Assembly: GCA_018971405.1 (NCBI GenBank)
Contig: JAGXAX010000062.1
Location: forward strand, 1 to 7,814
DNA: 7,814 nt
Source of the DNA: Alphaproteobacteria bacterium
Lineage (GTDB): Bacteria; Pseudomonadota; Alphaproteobacteria; Micavibrionales; UBA2020
Direction: 5' to 3'
The notes beneath the pieces are model-generated. The model saw only the letters and a program-made list of their open reading frames with translations, had not been told where the DNA came from and did not search any database. The position numbers and the translations under genes are program-made. Of this stretch, positions 1-6,088 are shown one piece after another (within the stretch, counting starts at the first letter, position 1; each line of letters begins with the position of its first letter).

Positions 1-546
1 GAGCTGCCGAAAACGCACCAGAAGCTCGTCGCCGACATCATCCCGGCCAAAATCACCGTCACGGGGTTGCAGCGCGTCCTGCAGAACCTCGTCAACGAGC
101 GCGTCTCGATCCGCGACCTGCAAACCGTGCTCGAAGGCGTCGCCGAGGCGACCGGCTTCACCAACAATATCACGCTCATCACCGAGCACGTGCGCGCCCG
201 CCTCGCGCGGCAGATCTGCGACCAGTACGCCAACAAGGAGGGCGTCGTGCCGTTGGCGACGCTGGCGCCGAAATGGGAGCAGGCCTTCGCTGAATCCCTG
301 ATCGGCCAGGGCGAGGACAAGCAGCTCGCCATGCCGCCGAGCCAGCTGCAGGAGTTCATCCAGTCCATCCGCAAGAACTACGAGAACCTGGCGATGAAGG
401 GCGAGACGCCGGTGCTGCTCACCAGCCCGCCCATCCGGCCTTACGTGCGCTCCATCATCGAGCGCTTCCGCCCGCAAACGACCGTCATATCGCAGAACGA
501 GATCCACCCGCGCGCCAAGATCCGCACCGTCGCGCAAATAGACTGA
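1..546 (+). CDS. flhA: FlhA, flagellar type III export gate protein, C-terminal part (5' end outside window)
   Basis: FlhA forms the nonameric inner-membrane export gate of the flagellar type III secretion system; its cytoplasmic C-terminal domain docks chaperone-substrate complexes. Only the last 181 residues are present, in frame from base 1, so neither the start nor the membrane domain is visible. Family signatures seen are LQRVLQNLVNERVSIRDL (residues 23-40 of the fragment; FlhA usually has a similar L..VL..L..E.V.IRDL stretch), the ITLITEHVRARLARQI helix (57-72), and the closing block with PVLLTSPPIRPYVRSIIER (137-155) and TVISQNEI (161-168), which matches the typical FlhA ending. The protein ends at the usual place, with TGA at 544-546. 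It is the first visible gene of a tightly packed flagellar operon; flhF follows after 14 bases. The family assignment is very secure. Specific chaperone-binding residues were not assessed. Confidence 0.96.
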   Translation, partial: ELPKTHQKLVADIIPAKITVTGLQRVLQNLVNERVSIRDLQTVLEGVAEATGFTNNITLITEHVRARLARQICDQYANKEGVVPLATLAPKWEQAFAESLIGQGEDKQLAMPPSQLQEFIQSIRKNYENLAMKGETPVLLTSPPIRPYVRSIIERFRPQTTVISQNEIHPRAKIRTVAQID

Positions 547-560
547 GAAAATAAAGAAAC

Positions 561-1496
561 ATGAGACTGAAATCATTCCACGCGAAATCGATGTCCGAAG
601 CGATGCGGCAGGTGCGCGACACGCTCGGCGAGGACGCGATCATCGTCTCCAGCAAGGAGGAAAAGAGCGGCTGGGTGAAGATCACCGCCGCCGTCGAGCA
701 GGTCAATGCGCCCGTTGAAGAAGAATTTTTCGACGCCGAGACCAACGTCGAAATCCTCACCGAAGCGCTGCTCAAGCACCGCGTGCCCGCCGCAACCAGC
801 GACCGCATCCTCTCCGCCGCCATCGCCGCGCCGCTGAAGGATCCGCAGAAGATGCTCGCCGCCGCGCTGAAGAAGGCATTCTCCTTCGCCGAAACGTCGT
901 TTGAAAAACCGCTCGTCCTCGTCGGCCCACCCGGCGCGGGCAAGACGCTGATGACGGCCAAGCTCACGGCGCGGATTGTGATGGAGGGAAAACAAAAACC
1001 CGTCATCGTCACCACCGACATCGCCCGCGCGGGCGGCGTGGAGCAGCTTTCCGCGTTCCTCGACATTCTCGACGTGCCGTTGCATCAGGCGGAGGACGCG
1101 AAGGGGCTGAAAGCGCTCCTCGCGAAAGCGAAGCCGCATACGCCCGTCATCGTCGACACGGGCGGCCTCAACCCGTTCGACCCGCAGGAGATGAAATCCC
1201 TCGCCAAGCTGCTGCATGCGGCCGAGACGCAGGCCGCGCTCGTCCTGCCCGCGGGCATCGACGCCGAGGAATCGGCGGAAATCGCGCTCACTTTCGGCGT
1301 TCTGGGCGTCAAGACGCTGATCCCGACGCGGCTCGACTTCGCGCGGCGGCTCGGCGGAATCTTGAGCGCGGCGGAGCGCGCAGGGCTTTCTTTTACGGAA
1401 GCGAGCCACACGCCGCAGGTCGCCAACGGCATCCTCGCGCTGGGCCCCGACGTTATCGCCGATTTGTTAATACCTCGTTCACCGAAAAAGAGGTAA
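561..1496 (+). CDS. flhF: FlhF, SRP-type GTPase for flagellar placement (compact form)
   Basis: FlhF is a signal-recognition-particle-family GTPase that, in polar flagellates, recruits early flagellar components to the cell pole. The 311-residue product has the typical FlhF opening (MRLKSFHAKSMSEAMRQVR, residues 1-19, then LGEDAIIVSS). It is followed by a very short linker and an NG domain: P-loop GPPGAGKT (123-129, with G at 122), TTDIARAGGVEQL (151-163; SRP GTPases have DT.R.GA.EQL here), DTGG (199-202, usually DTAG) and TRLD (256-259, usually TKLD). FlhF proteins of Bacillus and gammaproteobacteria are longer, mainly through a larger middle region. The ATG at 561 is chosen because the family N-terminus begins there; the Shine-Dalgarno is poor (only a purine-rich stretch before the ATG), which suggests coupling to flhA, whose stop is 14 bases upstream. 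flhG follows after 8 bases, the classic pairing. Polar placement is inferred from the family; GTPase activity is probable but two motifs deviate. Confidence 0.93.
   Translation: MRLKSFHAKSMSEAMRQVRDTLGEDAIIVSSKEEKSGWVKITAAVEQVNAPVEEEFFDAETNVEILTEALLKHRVPAATSDRILSAAIAAPLKDPQKMLAAALKKAFSFAETSFEKPLVLVGPPGAGKTLMTAKLTARIVMEGKQKPVIVTTDIARAGGVEQLSAFLDILDVPLHQAEDAKGLKALLAKAKPHTPVIVDTGGLNPFDPQEMKSLAKLLHAAETQAALVLPAGIDAEESAEIALTFGVLGVKTLIPTRLDFARRLGGILSAAERAGLSFTEASHTPQVANGILALGPDVIADLLIPRSPKKR
1487..1493 (+). promoter_or_regulatory. Ribosome binding site of flhG inside the end of flhF
   Basis: AAAGAGG lies 11 bases before the ATG at 1505 and overlaps the last codons of flhF. It supports the chosen flhG start and indicates that flhF and flhG are translated from one transcript. 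It is a moderate match to the Shine-Dalgarno consensus, with slightly long spacing. Confidence 0.55.
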
Positions 1497-1504
1497 AATA
1501 AGCC

Positions 1505-2302
1505 ATGGCCACGAAAACGCAAAATCCCGAAACGAAATCCACAGCCAGCGGCGCGGGCCGCCTGATCGCCGTTGCGTCGGGCAAGGGCGGCGTCGGCAAG
1601 ACGTGGTTCTCGATCACGCTCAGCCACGCGCTGGCGAAGGAAGGGAAAAAGGTTTTGCTGTTCGACGGCGATCTGGGATTGGCCAACATCGACGTGCAGC
1701 TCGGCCTCATGGCCAAGCGCGATTTGAACGACGTCATCGAGGGCCACCTCGGCCTCGCGCATGTCGTGGAACACTATGAAGAAGGCGGCTTCGACGTCGT
1801 CGCCGGACGCTCGGGCCACGGCTCTCTTTCGTCGCTGCCGCTGGAACGGCTGAACGCGCTGCTGCGCGAAATCCGCAACATCGTGCCGCAATACGACGCC
1901 GTCATCGTCGATCTCGGCGCAGGGATAGACCGCACGGTGCGCTTCATCACCGCCGCGACGGACGCGACCATCGTCGTCACCACCGACGAGCCGACCGCGC
2001 TTACCGACGCCTACGCGCTCATCAAGCTCAGCCACGCGGCGGGCCACGCGGACAACATCAAAGTCGTCGTCAACATGACGGCGGACGCGAAAGAGGGCAC
2101 GACGACCTACAACACGCTTTTGAAAGCCTGCAAGAACTTTTTGAAGCTCTCCCCGCCGCTGCTCGGCGTCATCCGGCAGGACAAGCGCGTGCGCGAAGCG
2201 ATCCGCGCGCAAACCCCCTATCTCACGCGCTCGCCGAACACCGACACGGCGGCGGACATCGAGAAAATAGCCCGCGCCGTCAACGAAGAAATCATGGCCT
2301 AG
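1505..2302 (+). CDS. flhG: FlhG (FleN/YlxH, MinD-like ATPase), flagellar number regulator
   Basis: FlhG is a MinD/ParA-type ATPase that limits flagellar number and works with the GTPase FlhF; in some species it stimulates FlhF GTP hydrolysis and contacts C-ring proteins. The 265-residue product carries the deviant Walker A SGKGGVGKTW (25-34, with the MinD-type signature lysine), the switch I block DGDLGLANIDVQLG (54-67), which is diagnostic of FlhG/MinD, Walker B/switch II VIVDLGAGI (133-141; FlhG usually reads DTGAGI) and TTDEPTALTDAYALIK (159-174). The C-terminal half (VVVNM, then LGVIRQDKRVREAI) is also typical. The approximately 18 residues before the ATPase core contain no DQAxxLR motif, which is the FlhF-activating element described in Bacillus and Shewanella. 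The end is acidic and helical (DIEKIARAVNEEIMA) without the basic, bulky-hydrophobic membrane-targeting helix of MinD. Immediately behind flhF and before a FliK-like gene, FlhG is preferred over a divisional MinD; no minC or minE is nearby. Confidence 0.92.
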   Translation: MATKTQNPETKSTASGAGRLIAVASGKGGVGKTWFSITLSHALAKEGKKVLLFDGDLGLANIDVQLGLMAKRDLNDVIEGHLGLAHVVEHYEEGGFDVVAGRSGHGSLSSLPLERLNALLREIRNIVPQYDAVIVDLGAGIDRTVRFITAATDATIVVTTDEPTALTDAYALIKLSHAAGHADNIKVVVNMTADAKEGTTTYNTLLKACKNFLKLSPPLLGVIRQDKRVREAIRAQTPYLTRSPNTDTAADIEKIARAVNEEIMA

Positions 2303-2309
2303 CGCCATG
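2293..2309 (+). promoter_or_regulatory. Hairpin over the start codon of the FliK-like gene
   Basis: CATGGC (2293-2298) and GCCATG (2304-2309) are perfect inverted repeats separated by five bases. The right arm contains the ATG start of the FliK-like gene; the left arm and loop contain the last codons and TAG stop of flhG. In mRNA this could hide the start until a ribosome finishing flhG opens it, which fits the 4-base gap and the lack of a clear Shine-Dalgarno. The repeat is seen directly; translational coupling is inferred. Confidence 0.4.
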
Positions 2310-4328
2310 GCGGACATTCCTTCCGTCGCCCCGCCGCCCGCCGCTTCAGGAAACGCAACGCCGCCATCCGGCCTCTCCAACGCACCCGTCCGGCAGGCGC
2401 CGCCCGCGCTCGCCGCGCCGGCGCAGCCGGTGCACACCGCCGGCACCGTCGTTTCCAGCAATCCGCAAGCGCAACAGCTCAGCATAGAGACGCCACAGGG
2501 CACGGTTGTCATCCAGACCGCGGCCGCGCTGCCGCAGGACACGCCGGTCTCCGTCGAGATATTCGCGGGCACCGCTGGCACGCGCGCGACCGTCTCGGTC
2601 GTCCGGCAAGCGCCGGAACAGGCGCAAACGCTGGCGCGGCAGGCAACGGCGCAGGGGCTGCAGGCGCTCGAAAACGCCATCGCGCCGCCGGAGCAGCCGC
2701 CCGCCGCCCCGCCCCTGCAAGAAGGCAGCACGGTGACGGCGCTGCTGCTGCCGGAGCCGCCCGCCGCGTCTGCCGCGCCCGATGCCATCACGCCGCTGCA
2801 AATCGCGCAAATCGCCGCGTCCGTGGAAACGCTGAAGGAAACGGGATTGCAAAGTCTCCGGCCGCTGCTGCCGGAAGAGGCGCTGAACGAGCTCCTGAAA
2901 ACCGCCGACGTGAAATCCTTCCTCGAACGGCTGCCGCCGCAGCTGCTGCAAGACATGGCAGAAGCGCTGCCTTCAGCCGCTCAAGCGCCGCCGGAAGGCG
3001 CCGCCGCGCCGCAAAAGCGACAACCGGCGGCGTCTGCGCCGCAGGAAACCGGCACTCAACCCGCATTCGGGTCGGCGTCTGCCCCCCCCGCGCCGGACAT
3101 GCTCGACAGCAACCTCCTGCACATCATGCGCGCGCAGCTGCTGGCCAAAACGACACAGACCTCCCTGCGGCAGGCGTCGGCGCCGCGCAACGGCAAGCCG
3201 GGAGGCCTTTTGCCGCTCGCGGCGACGCTGGATATGCTCTCCGCCGCGCTCGGCGAGGAAAAGCCGTCCGGATTTCCTGCATTGATGCGCCAGTTCCTGC
3301 CGCAAGACCTGACCGCGCGGCTGCCCGCGCCGCAAATCCTGCTGCGCGTGCAGATCCTGAAGATCCTGCCGCCGGAAACGACGCCCGCGCAGATCGAAAC
3401 CGCCTTGCAAAAAGCCTCCGCAGCGCAGAGCGGAACTGAAACGGCGGTGCAGGGAAAGATACAGCTGGCGAACGTGGAAACGGCGACCGCCCGCGGCCAG
3501 CCCCTCCTGCAGACGGCGGACGGCGCGCATTTCGTCATCACGACGCCGGTCAGCGTTCCGTCCGGCAGCAAAATCATCCTGACCGCCGCGCCCATGAGCG
3601 CAAAAGATATTTTGCAGCAGTTGCAAAGAGGGCTTCTCCCCGCGGCGGAAAACGCCCCCTCCCCGCAAGGCGAAACGTGGCCCGCCCTGCAGCAGGTTTT
3701 GCAAGCCCTGCCGCCCGCGCAGCAAGCAACGGCGGCGGCGGCGCAAGCCCTGCGCAACACCCTGCCGACGCCGGCGCAGCGCCTCGTGCCGACGGCGCTG
3801 TTCTTCCTCGCGGCGCTGCGCAGCGGCGACATCAAGAACTGGCTGGGCGAAGGCACGCTGGACATGATCGCCAAAACGGCATCGAAAGGCCTGGCGAGCA
3901 CCCTCTCCGGCGACTTCGAAAAGATGTCGGCGCAGGCCAAAACCGCCCTGCCCGGCGGCTGGCGCGCCATCGCCATTCCGCTGCGCCACGAGGAACAGAT
4001 CAGCCGGATGCAATTTTACGTGCGGCGGCAGGACGACCGCGCGCAAAAAAGCCCAAGCGCCAGCGGCGCGAAACCGGCGACAAGGTTCATCCTCGACATG
4101 AGCTTAAGCCGCCTCGGCCCGCTGCAGCTCGACGGCTACATCCACAAGAAATCCTTCGACATGATCCTGCGCACGGAGGAAAGCCTTCCGCTCGACATGC
4201 GTCAGGAACTGATGAAACGCTTCGCCGCAGGGCTGGCGCAGGTGCAAATGCAGGGCGGCATCGCCTTCCAGACCCGCAAGCAGGGCTGGATGGTGCCCGC
4301 GGCGGCGCATACAAAAACCGACGCCTGA
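2307..4328 (+). CDS. FliK-like flagellar hook-length control protein, Pro/Ala-rich
   Basis: FliK is a secreted molecular ruler that sets hook length and switches export specificity through its C-terminal domain. The 673-residue product is strongly Pro/Ala/Gln-rich, as FliK proteins are. A Pro-rich leader (1-44) precedes a compact beta-type segment, GTVVSSNPQAQQLSIETPQG (46-65) continuing to VSVEI. Next come a helical region (160-222) with QLLQDMAEAL, a disordered linker (223-265), a helical block (266-372), a second beta-type segment (383-430) that resembles the first, another helical stretch (432-530), and the C-terminal domain (550-665). The last contains IPLRHEEQISRMQFYVRR (557-574), RFILDMSLSRLGPLQLDG (593-610), FDMILRTEESLPLDMRQEL (617-635) and a final GGIAFQTRKQGW. 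The alternation 'vdvslsrLGplqldG...fdl.lrt' is the hook-length-control C-terminal pattern. The ATG at 2307 is used because it follows the flhG stop by 4 bases. The gene is last in the flagellar operon. The FliK assignment rests on composition, the C-terminal pattern and context; primary sequence is poorly conserved in this family. Confidence 0.72.
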   Translation: MADIPSVAPPPAASGNATPPSGLSNAPVRQAPPALAAPAQPVHTAGTVVSSNPQAQQLSIETPQGTVVIQTAAALPQDTPVSVEIFAGTAGTRATVSVVRQAPEQAQTLARQATAQGLQALENAIAPPEQPPAAPPLQEGSTVTALLLPEPPAASAAPDAITPLQIAQIAASVETLKETGLQSLRPLLPEEALNELLKTADVKSFLERLPPQLLQDMAEALPSAAQAPPEGAAAPQKRQPAASAPQETGTQPAFGSASAPPAPDMLDSNLLHIMRAQLLAKTTQTSLRQASAPRNGKPGGLLPLAATLDMLSAALGEEKPSGFPALMRQFLPQDLTARLPAPQILLRVQILKILPPETTPAQIETALQKASAAQSGTETAVQGKIQLANVETATARGQPLLQTADGAHFVITTPVSVPSGSKIILTAAPMSAKDILQQLQRGLLPAAENAPSPQGETWPALQQVLQALPPAQQATAAAAQALRNTLPTPAQRLVPTALFFLAALRSGDIKNWLGEGTLDMIAKTASKGLASTLSGDFEKMSAQAKTALPGGWRAIAIPLRHEEQISRMQFYVRRQDDRAQKSPSASGAKPATRFILDMSLSRLGPLQLDGYIHKKSFDMILRTEESLPLDMRQELMKRFAAGLAQVQMQGGIAFQTRKQGWMVPAAAHTKTDA

Positions 4329-4334
4329 AGGCGT
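4321..4334 (+). terminator. Small hairpin at the stop codon of the FliK-like gene
   Basis: ACGCCT (4321-4326) and AGGCGT (4329-4334) are perfect inverted repeats spanning the TGA stop (or five base pairs around a TGAA loop). No T-run follows, so as a rho-independent terminator it is weak; it may only protect the 3' end. The repeat is real, its role uncertain. Confidence 0.25.
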
Positions 4335-4349
4335 GGCGCAAACGGAAGC

Positions 4350-4961
4350 TTAAAGCGCGGCGGCGCTTTCCAGAGGCGCGGCCTCGCCTTGCTCTTGCTC
4401 CGCTACGGCGCCGGCTTTCTTGCCCGCTTCGCGCGCGACGCGGCGCTCGGCCTTCTTCACCGCCTTTTCAAGCTCGTCGCCAGTGCAGAGGCCGATGGAA
4501 ACCGGATCGACCGGCTTCAGCGTCGATTGCGCCGGATGCGTCTTGTTGCGCACGGCATCGACGGTCGTCTTGGTCGAGCCGACGAGGCGCGCGATCTGCA
4601 CGTCCGCGAGGTCGGGATATTTCTTGAGAAGGTAGAAAACCGCGTTGGGCTTTTCGGCGCGCTTGGTCACCGGCGTGTAGCGCGGGCCTTTCGAGCGCGC
4701 GCGCGGCTTGGGCAGGTCGTTTTTGAGCATCTTGAGACGCGCGTTGGTGTTCTTCTCGCAGCGGGCGATTTCATCCGCCGTCAGTTCGCCCGACAAAATG
4801 GGGCTCATGCCCATGATGCCGCTGTTGACGTCCCCGTCGGCCAGCGCCTGCACTTCAAGCGGGTGCAGGTTGCAGAACTCCGCGATCTGGTCGAACGTCA
4901 GGGCGGTGTTGTCCACCAGCCAGGAAGCGGTCGCCTTGGGCATCAGGGGGTGATTGGCCAT
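4350..4961 (-). CDS. trcR: TrcR (formerly DUF1013), RNA-polymerase-associated cell-cycle transcriptional regulator
   Basis: TrcR is a conserved alphaproteobacterial protein reported in Caulobacter to travel with RNA polymerase and to control cell-cycle transcription. The 203-residue product matches the family from its first residues (MANHPLMPKATASWLVDN, residues 1-18), followed by a helix-turn-helix-like stretch LTFDQIAEFCNLHPLEVQAL (21-40). The conserved middle includes GIMGMSPILSGELTADEI (48-65), a basic linker with KPRARSKGPRYTPVTKRAEK (85-104), and a second helix-turn-helix-like unit, PNAVFYLLKKYPDLADVQIA (105-124) followed by RLVGSTKTTVDAVRNK (125-140). The end (about 165-203) is a charged, Ala/Glu-rich tail of low complexity. 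A reading frame extends 21 codons further upstream to an ATG at 5024, but the family N-terminus and a strong ribosome binding site both place the start at 4961. The gene converges on the flagellar operon and has its own AT-rich leader. Family membership is very secure; its function here is carried over from Caulobacter. Confidence 0.93.
   Translation of the reverse strand: MANHPLMPKATASWLVDNTALTFDQIAEFCNLHPLEVQALADGDVNSGIMGMSPILSGELTADEIARCEKNTNARLKMLKNDLPKPRARSKGPRYTPVTKRAEKPNAVFYLLKKYPDLADVQIARLVGSTKTTVDAVRNKTHPAQSTLKPVDPVSIGLCTGDELEKAVKKAERRVAREAGKKAGAVAEQEQGEAAPLESAAAL
4352..4369. terminator. 7-bp inverted repeat between convergent flagellar operon and trcR
   Basis: AAAGCGC (4352-4358) and GCGCTTT (4363-4369) pair perfectly around a four-base loop. 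The repeat overlaps the last codons and stop of trcR and lies 24 bases past the FliK-like stop. As it reads symmetrically, it could end or protect transcripts from both directions, but neither strand has a long T-run after the stem, so strong intrinsic termination is doubtful. Confidence 0.3.
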
Positions 4962-4970
4962 GTCTTGTCT

Positions 4971-4978
4971 TTCTCCTT
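4971..4978 (-). promoter_or_regulatory. Strong ribosome binding site that fixes the trcR start
   Basis: On the minus strand this reads AAGGAGAA, nearly a consensus Shine-Dalgarno, about 9 bases before the ATG at 4961. It decides for this start over the upstream in-frame ATG at 5024. Confidence 0.75.
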
Positions 4979-5024
4979 TTAAAAATAAAACTCCGTGCGC
5001 GTGCCGTTTTTTCAAGAACGACAA

Positions 5025-5050
5025 CGATTGAGATGAAGCTTCAATCGATT
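5025..5050. promoter_or_regulatory. Overlapping palindromes in the trcR leader (possible operator)
   Basis: Three perfect symmetric elements overlap here: CGATTGA (5025-5031) paired with TCAATCG (5041-5047), the 10-base palindrome TGAAGCTTCA (5034-5043), and the 8-base palindrome AATCGATT (5043-5050). They lie 64-89 bases upstream of the trcR start and just downstream of a possible promoter, a typical position for a repressor site or a leader stem-loop. The symmetry is seen directly; the binding protein, if any, is unknown. No GANTC (CcrM methylation) site is present in this intergenic region. Confidence 0.4.
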
Positions 5051-5065
5051 TGGAAATACACCGGC

Positions 5066-5093
5066 ATAATAGAATAACGGTCTGGAAAGTCCA
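5066..5093 (-). promoter_or_regulatory. Possible housekeeping-type promoter of trcR
   Basis: On the minus strand TGGACT (5093-5088) and TATTAT (5071-5066) are separated by 16 bases. They match four of six and five of six positions of the -35 and -10 consensus. The element sits in the AT-rich 155-base gap between the quinone oxidoreductase and trcR, so trcR probably has its own transcript with a leader of roughly 95 bases. This is a pattern match only. Confidence 0.3.
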
Positions 5094-5095
5094 GA
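5081..5095. repeat. Inverted repeat TCTGGA-AAG-TCCAGA
   Basis: TCTGGA (5081-5086) and TCCAGA (5090-5095) are perfect inverted repeats around three bases. The repeat overlaps the proposed -35 element of trcR and lies 22 bases after the oxidoreductase stop on the minus strand. It could be an operator or a short 3' stem for the oxidoreductase transcript; no T-run follows on the minus strand, so it is not a convincing terminator. Confidence 0.35.
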
Positions 5096-5116
5096 GAAAA
5101 ATAATCTATTTATATG

Positions 5117-6067
5117 TCAAATTACTTTCAGAATGACCTTCCCTACATGCGCCGCCGCCTCCAGATAATCATGGGCCGCCTGCGCCGCATCGAGCGGGAA
5201 GACCTTGTCGATGACCGGCCGGAGTCTGCCCTTGTTCAAAAGCGGCCAGACGGCCTTGTGGAGGGCCTTGGCGATGACGGCCTTGTCGGCGACGCTGCGC
5301 GGGCGGAGCGTCGAGCCGGTCAAAACCAGCCGTCTGGACATGACCTGCGGAATATCCAGCTCGGCCACGCGCCCGCCCTGTACGGCGATGCTGACATGCC
5401 GCCCGCCGGTTTTCAGGAGCTTCAGGTTGCGCGGCAGATAATCCCCGCCGACCATGTCGAGCACGACGTCCACGCCCGCCTTTTTCGTCAGCCGCAGCGT
5501 TTCGGCGACGAAATCCTTTGTTTTGTAATTGATGGCGTGCGTCGCGCCGAGCTTTTTGCAGGCGCGGCACTTTTTATCCGTTCCGGCGGTGACGATGACT
5601 TTCGCGCCGAAGGCCTTGGCGATCTGGATTGCCGTCGTGCCGATGCCGGAGGCGCCGCCGTGGATCAGGACGGTTTCCCCTTTTTTGAGCTGACCGCGAT
5701 CGAAGAGGTTCGTCCAGACCGTGAAATATGTCTCCGGAATTCCCGCCGCAGTGATGAAATCCATGTTTTTCGGCAGCGGCAGGCATTGCTTCGCCGGCAC
5801 GGCGCAATATTCCGCATAGCCGCCGCCCGCGACCAGCGCCACAATCTTTTTGCCTTTTCCCGCGCCCTTGACGATTTCTCCCGCGATTTCAAGGCCCGGA
5901 ATGTCCGATGCGCCCTTTGGGGGCGGATAAAGCCCCTTGCGCTGCAAAATATCGGGGCGGTTGACGCCCGCCGCATGCACCTTGACAAGAACTTCCCCCG
6001 CCTTAAGTTGAGGAACGGGGCGTTCGGCCACGACCAGCCGCTTGTCGCGAATTTCGATGCATTTCAT
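5117..6067 (-). CDS. NAD(P)H-quinone oxidoreductase, zinc-independent MDR superfamily, PIG3-like
   Basis: The 316-residue product is a medium-chain dehydrogenase/reductase without zinc-binding residues, closest in pattern to the PIG3 (TP53I3)/quinone oxidoreductase branch, cytosolic enzymes that reduce quinones or related carbonyl compounds with NADPH. The GroES-like N-terminal half has VKVHAAGVNRPDILQRKGLY (28-47) followed by PPP, and IPGLEIAGEIV (56-66), the PIG3 hallmark region. The coenzyme domain has the MDR motif TVLIHGGASGIGTTAIQIAK (132-151), including the GGASGIG nucleotide loop, then VVLDMVGGDYL (201-211). The C-terminus has RPVIDKVFPLDAAQAAHDYL (283-302) and HVGKVIL. Length and both ends match the family. 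The ATG at 6067 is preceded on its strand by GGAG about 10 bases upstream. The gene diverges from DUF1192 with only 29 bases between start codons, and trcR lies 155 bases downstream on the same strand. The physiological substrate cannot be deduced from sequence. Confidence 0.92.
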   Translation of the reverse strand: MKCIEIRDKRLVVAERPVPQLKAGEVLVKVHAAGVNRPDILQRKGLYPPPKGASDIPGLEIAGEIVKGAGKGKKIVALVAGGGYAEYCAVPAKQCLPLPKNMDFITAAGIPETYFTVWTNLFDRGQLKKGETVLIHGGASGIGTTAIQIAKAFGAKVIVTAGTDKKCRACKKLGATHAINYKTKDFVAETLRLTKKAGVDVVLDMVGGDYLPRNLKLLKTGGRHVSIAVQGGRVAELDIPQVMSRRLVLTGSTLRPRSVADKAVIAKALHKAVWPLLNKGRLRPVIDKVFPLDAAQAAHDYLEAAAHVGKVILKVI

Positions 6068-6081
6068 GAAGGGTGCGCTCC

Positions 6082-6088
6082 AAAGGAA
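6082..6088 (+). promoter_or_regulatory. Ribosome binding site that fixes the DUF1192 start
   Basis: AAAGGAA lies about 9 bases before the ATG at 6097. A GTG in the same frame at 6073 would add eight residues, but it has no comparable site and the family normally begins close to the (F)DDDL motif. The ATG at 6097 is therefore preferred. Confidence 0.6.

Noticed and set aside
1505..2302. Reading the flhG product as the cell-division protein MinD
   Set aside because: There is no minC or minE nearby, no MinD-type C-terminal membrane helix, and the gene is embedded directly behind flhF in a flagellar operon.
1085..2956. Very long open frame on the minus strand (623 codons) across flhF, flhG and the FliK-like gene
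   Set aside because: It is antisense to three well-supported genes, its translation is low-complexity (Arg/Gly/Ala/Ser/Cys-rich) without any recognisable domain, and GC-rich genes routinely leave such antisense frames open.
2973..4046. Long minus-strand frames opposite the FliK-like gene (357 and 306 codons)
   Set aside because: The translations are Arg/Gln/Gly-rich shadows of a Pro/Ala-rich coding sequence, with no family features and no ribosome binding context.
4389..4982. Plus-strand frame of 197 codons opposite trcR
   Set aside because: TrcR matches its family end to end on the minus strand with a strong ribosome binding site; the plus-strand frame is an antisense shadow.
4962..5024. 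Extension of TrcR to an upstream ATG at 5024
   Set aside because: The extra 21 codons are not part of the family, include the ribosome binding site, and the conserved N-terminus begins at 4961.
5081..5095. Rho-independent terminator for the quinone oxidoreductase
   Set aside because: The stem is only six base pairs and is followed on the minus strand by mixed sequence rather than a T-run; the T-rich part comes before the stem.
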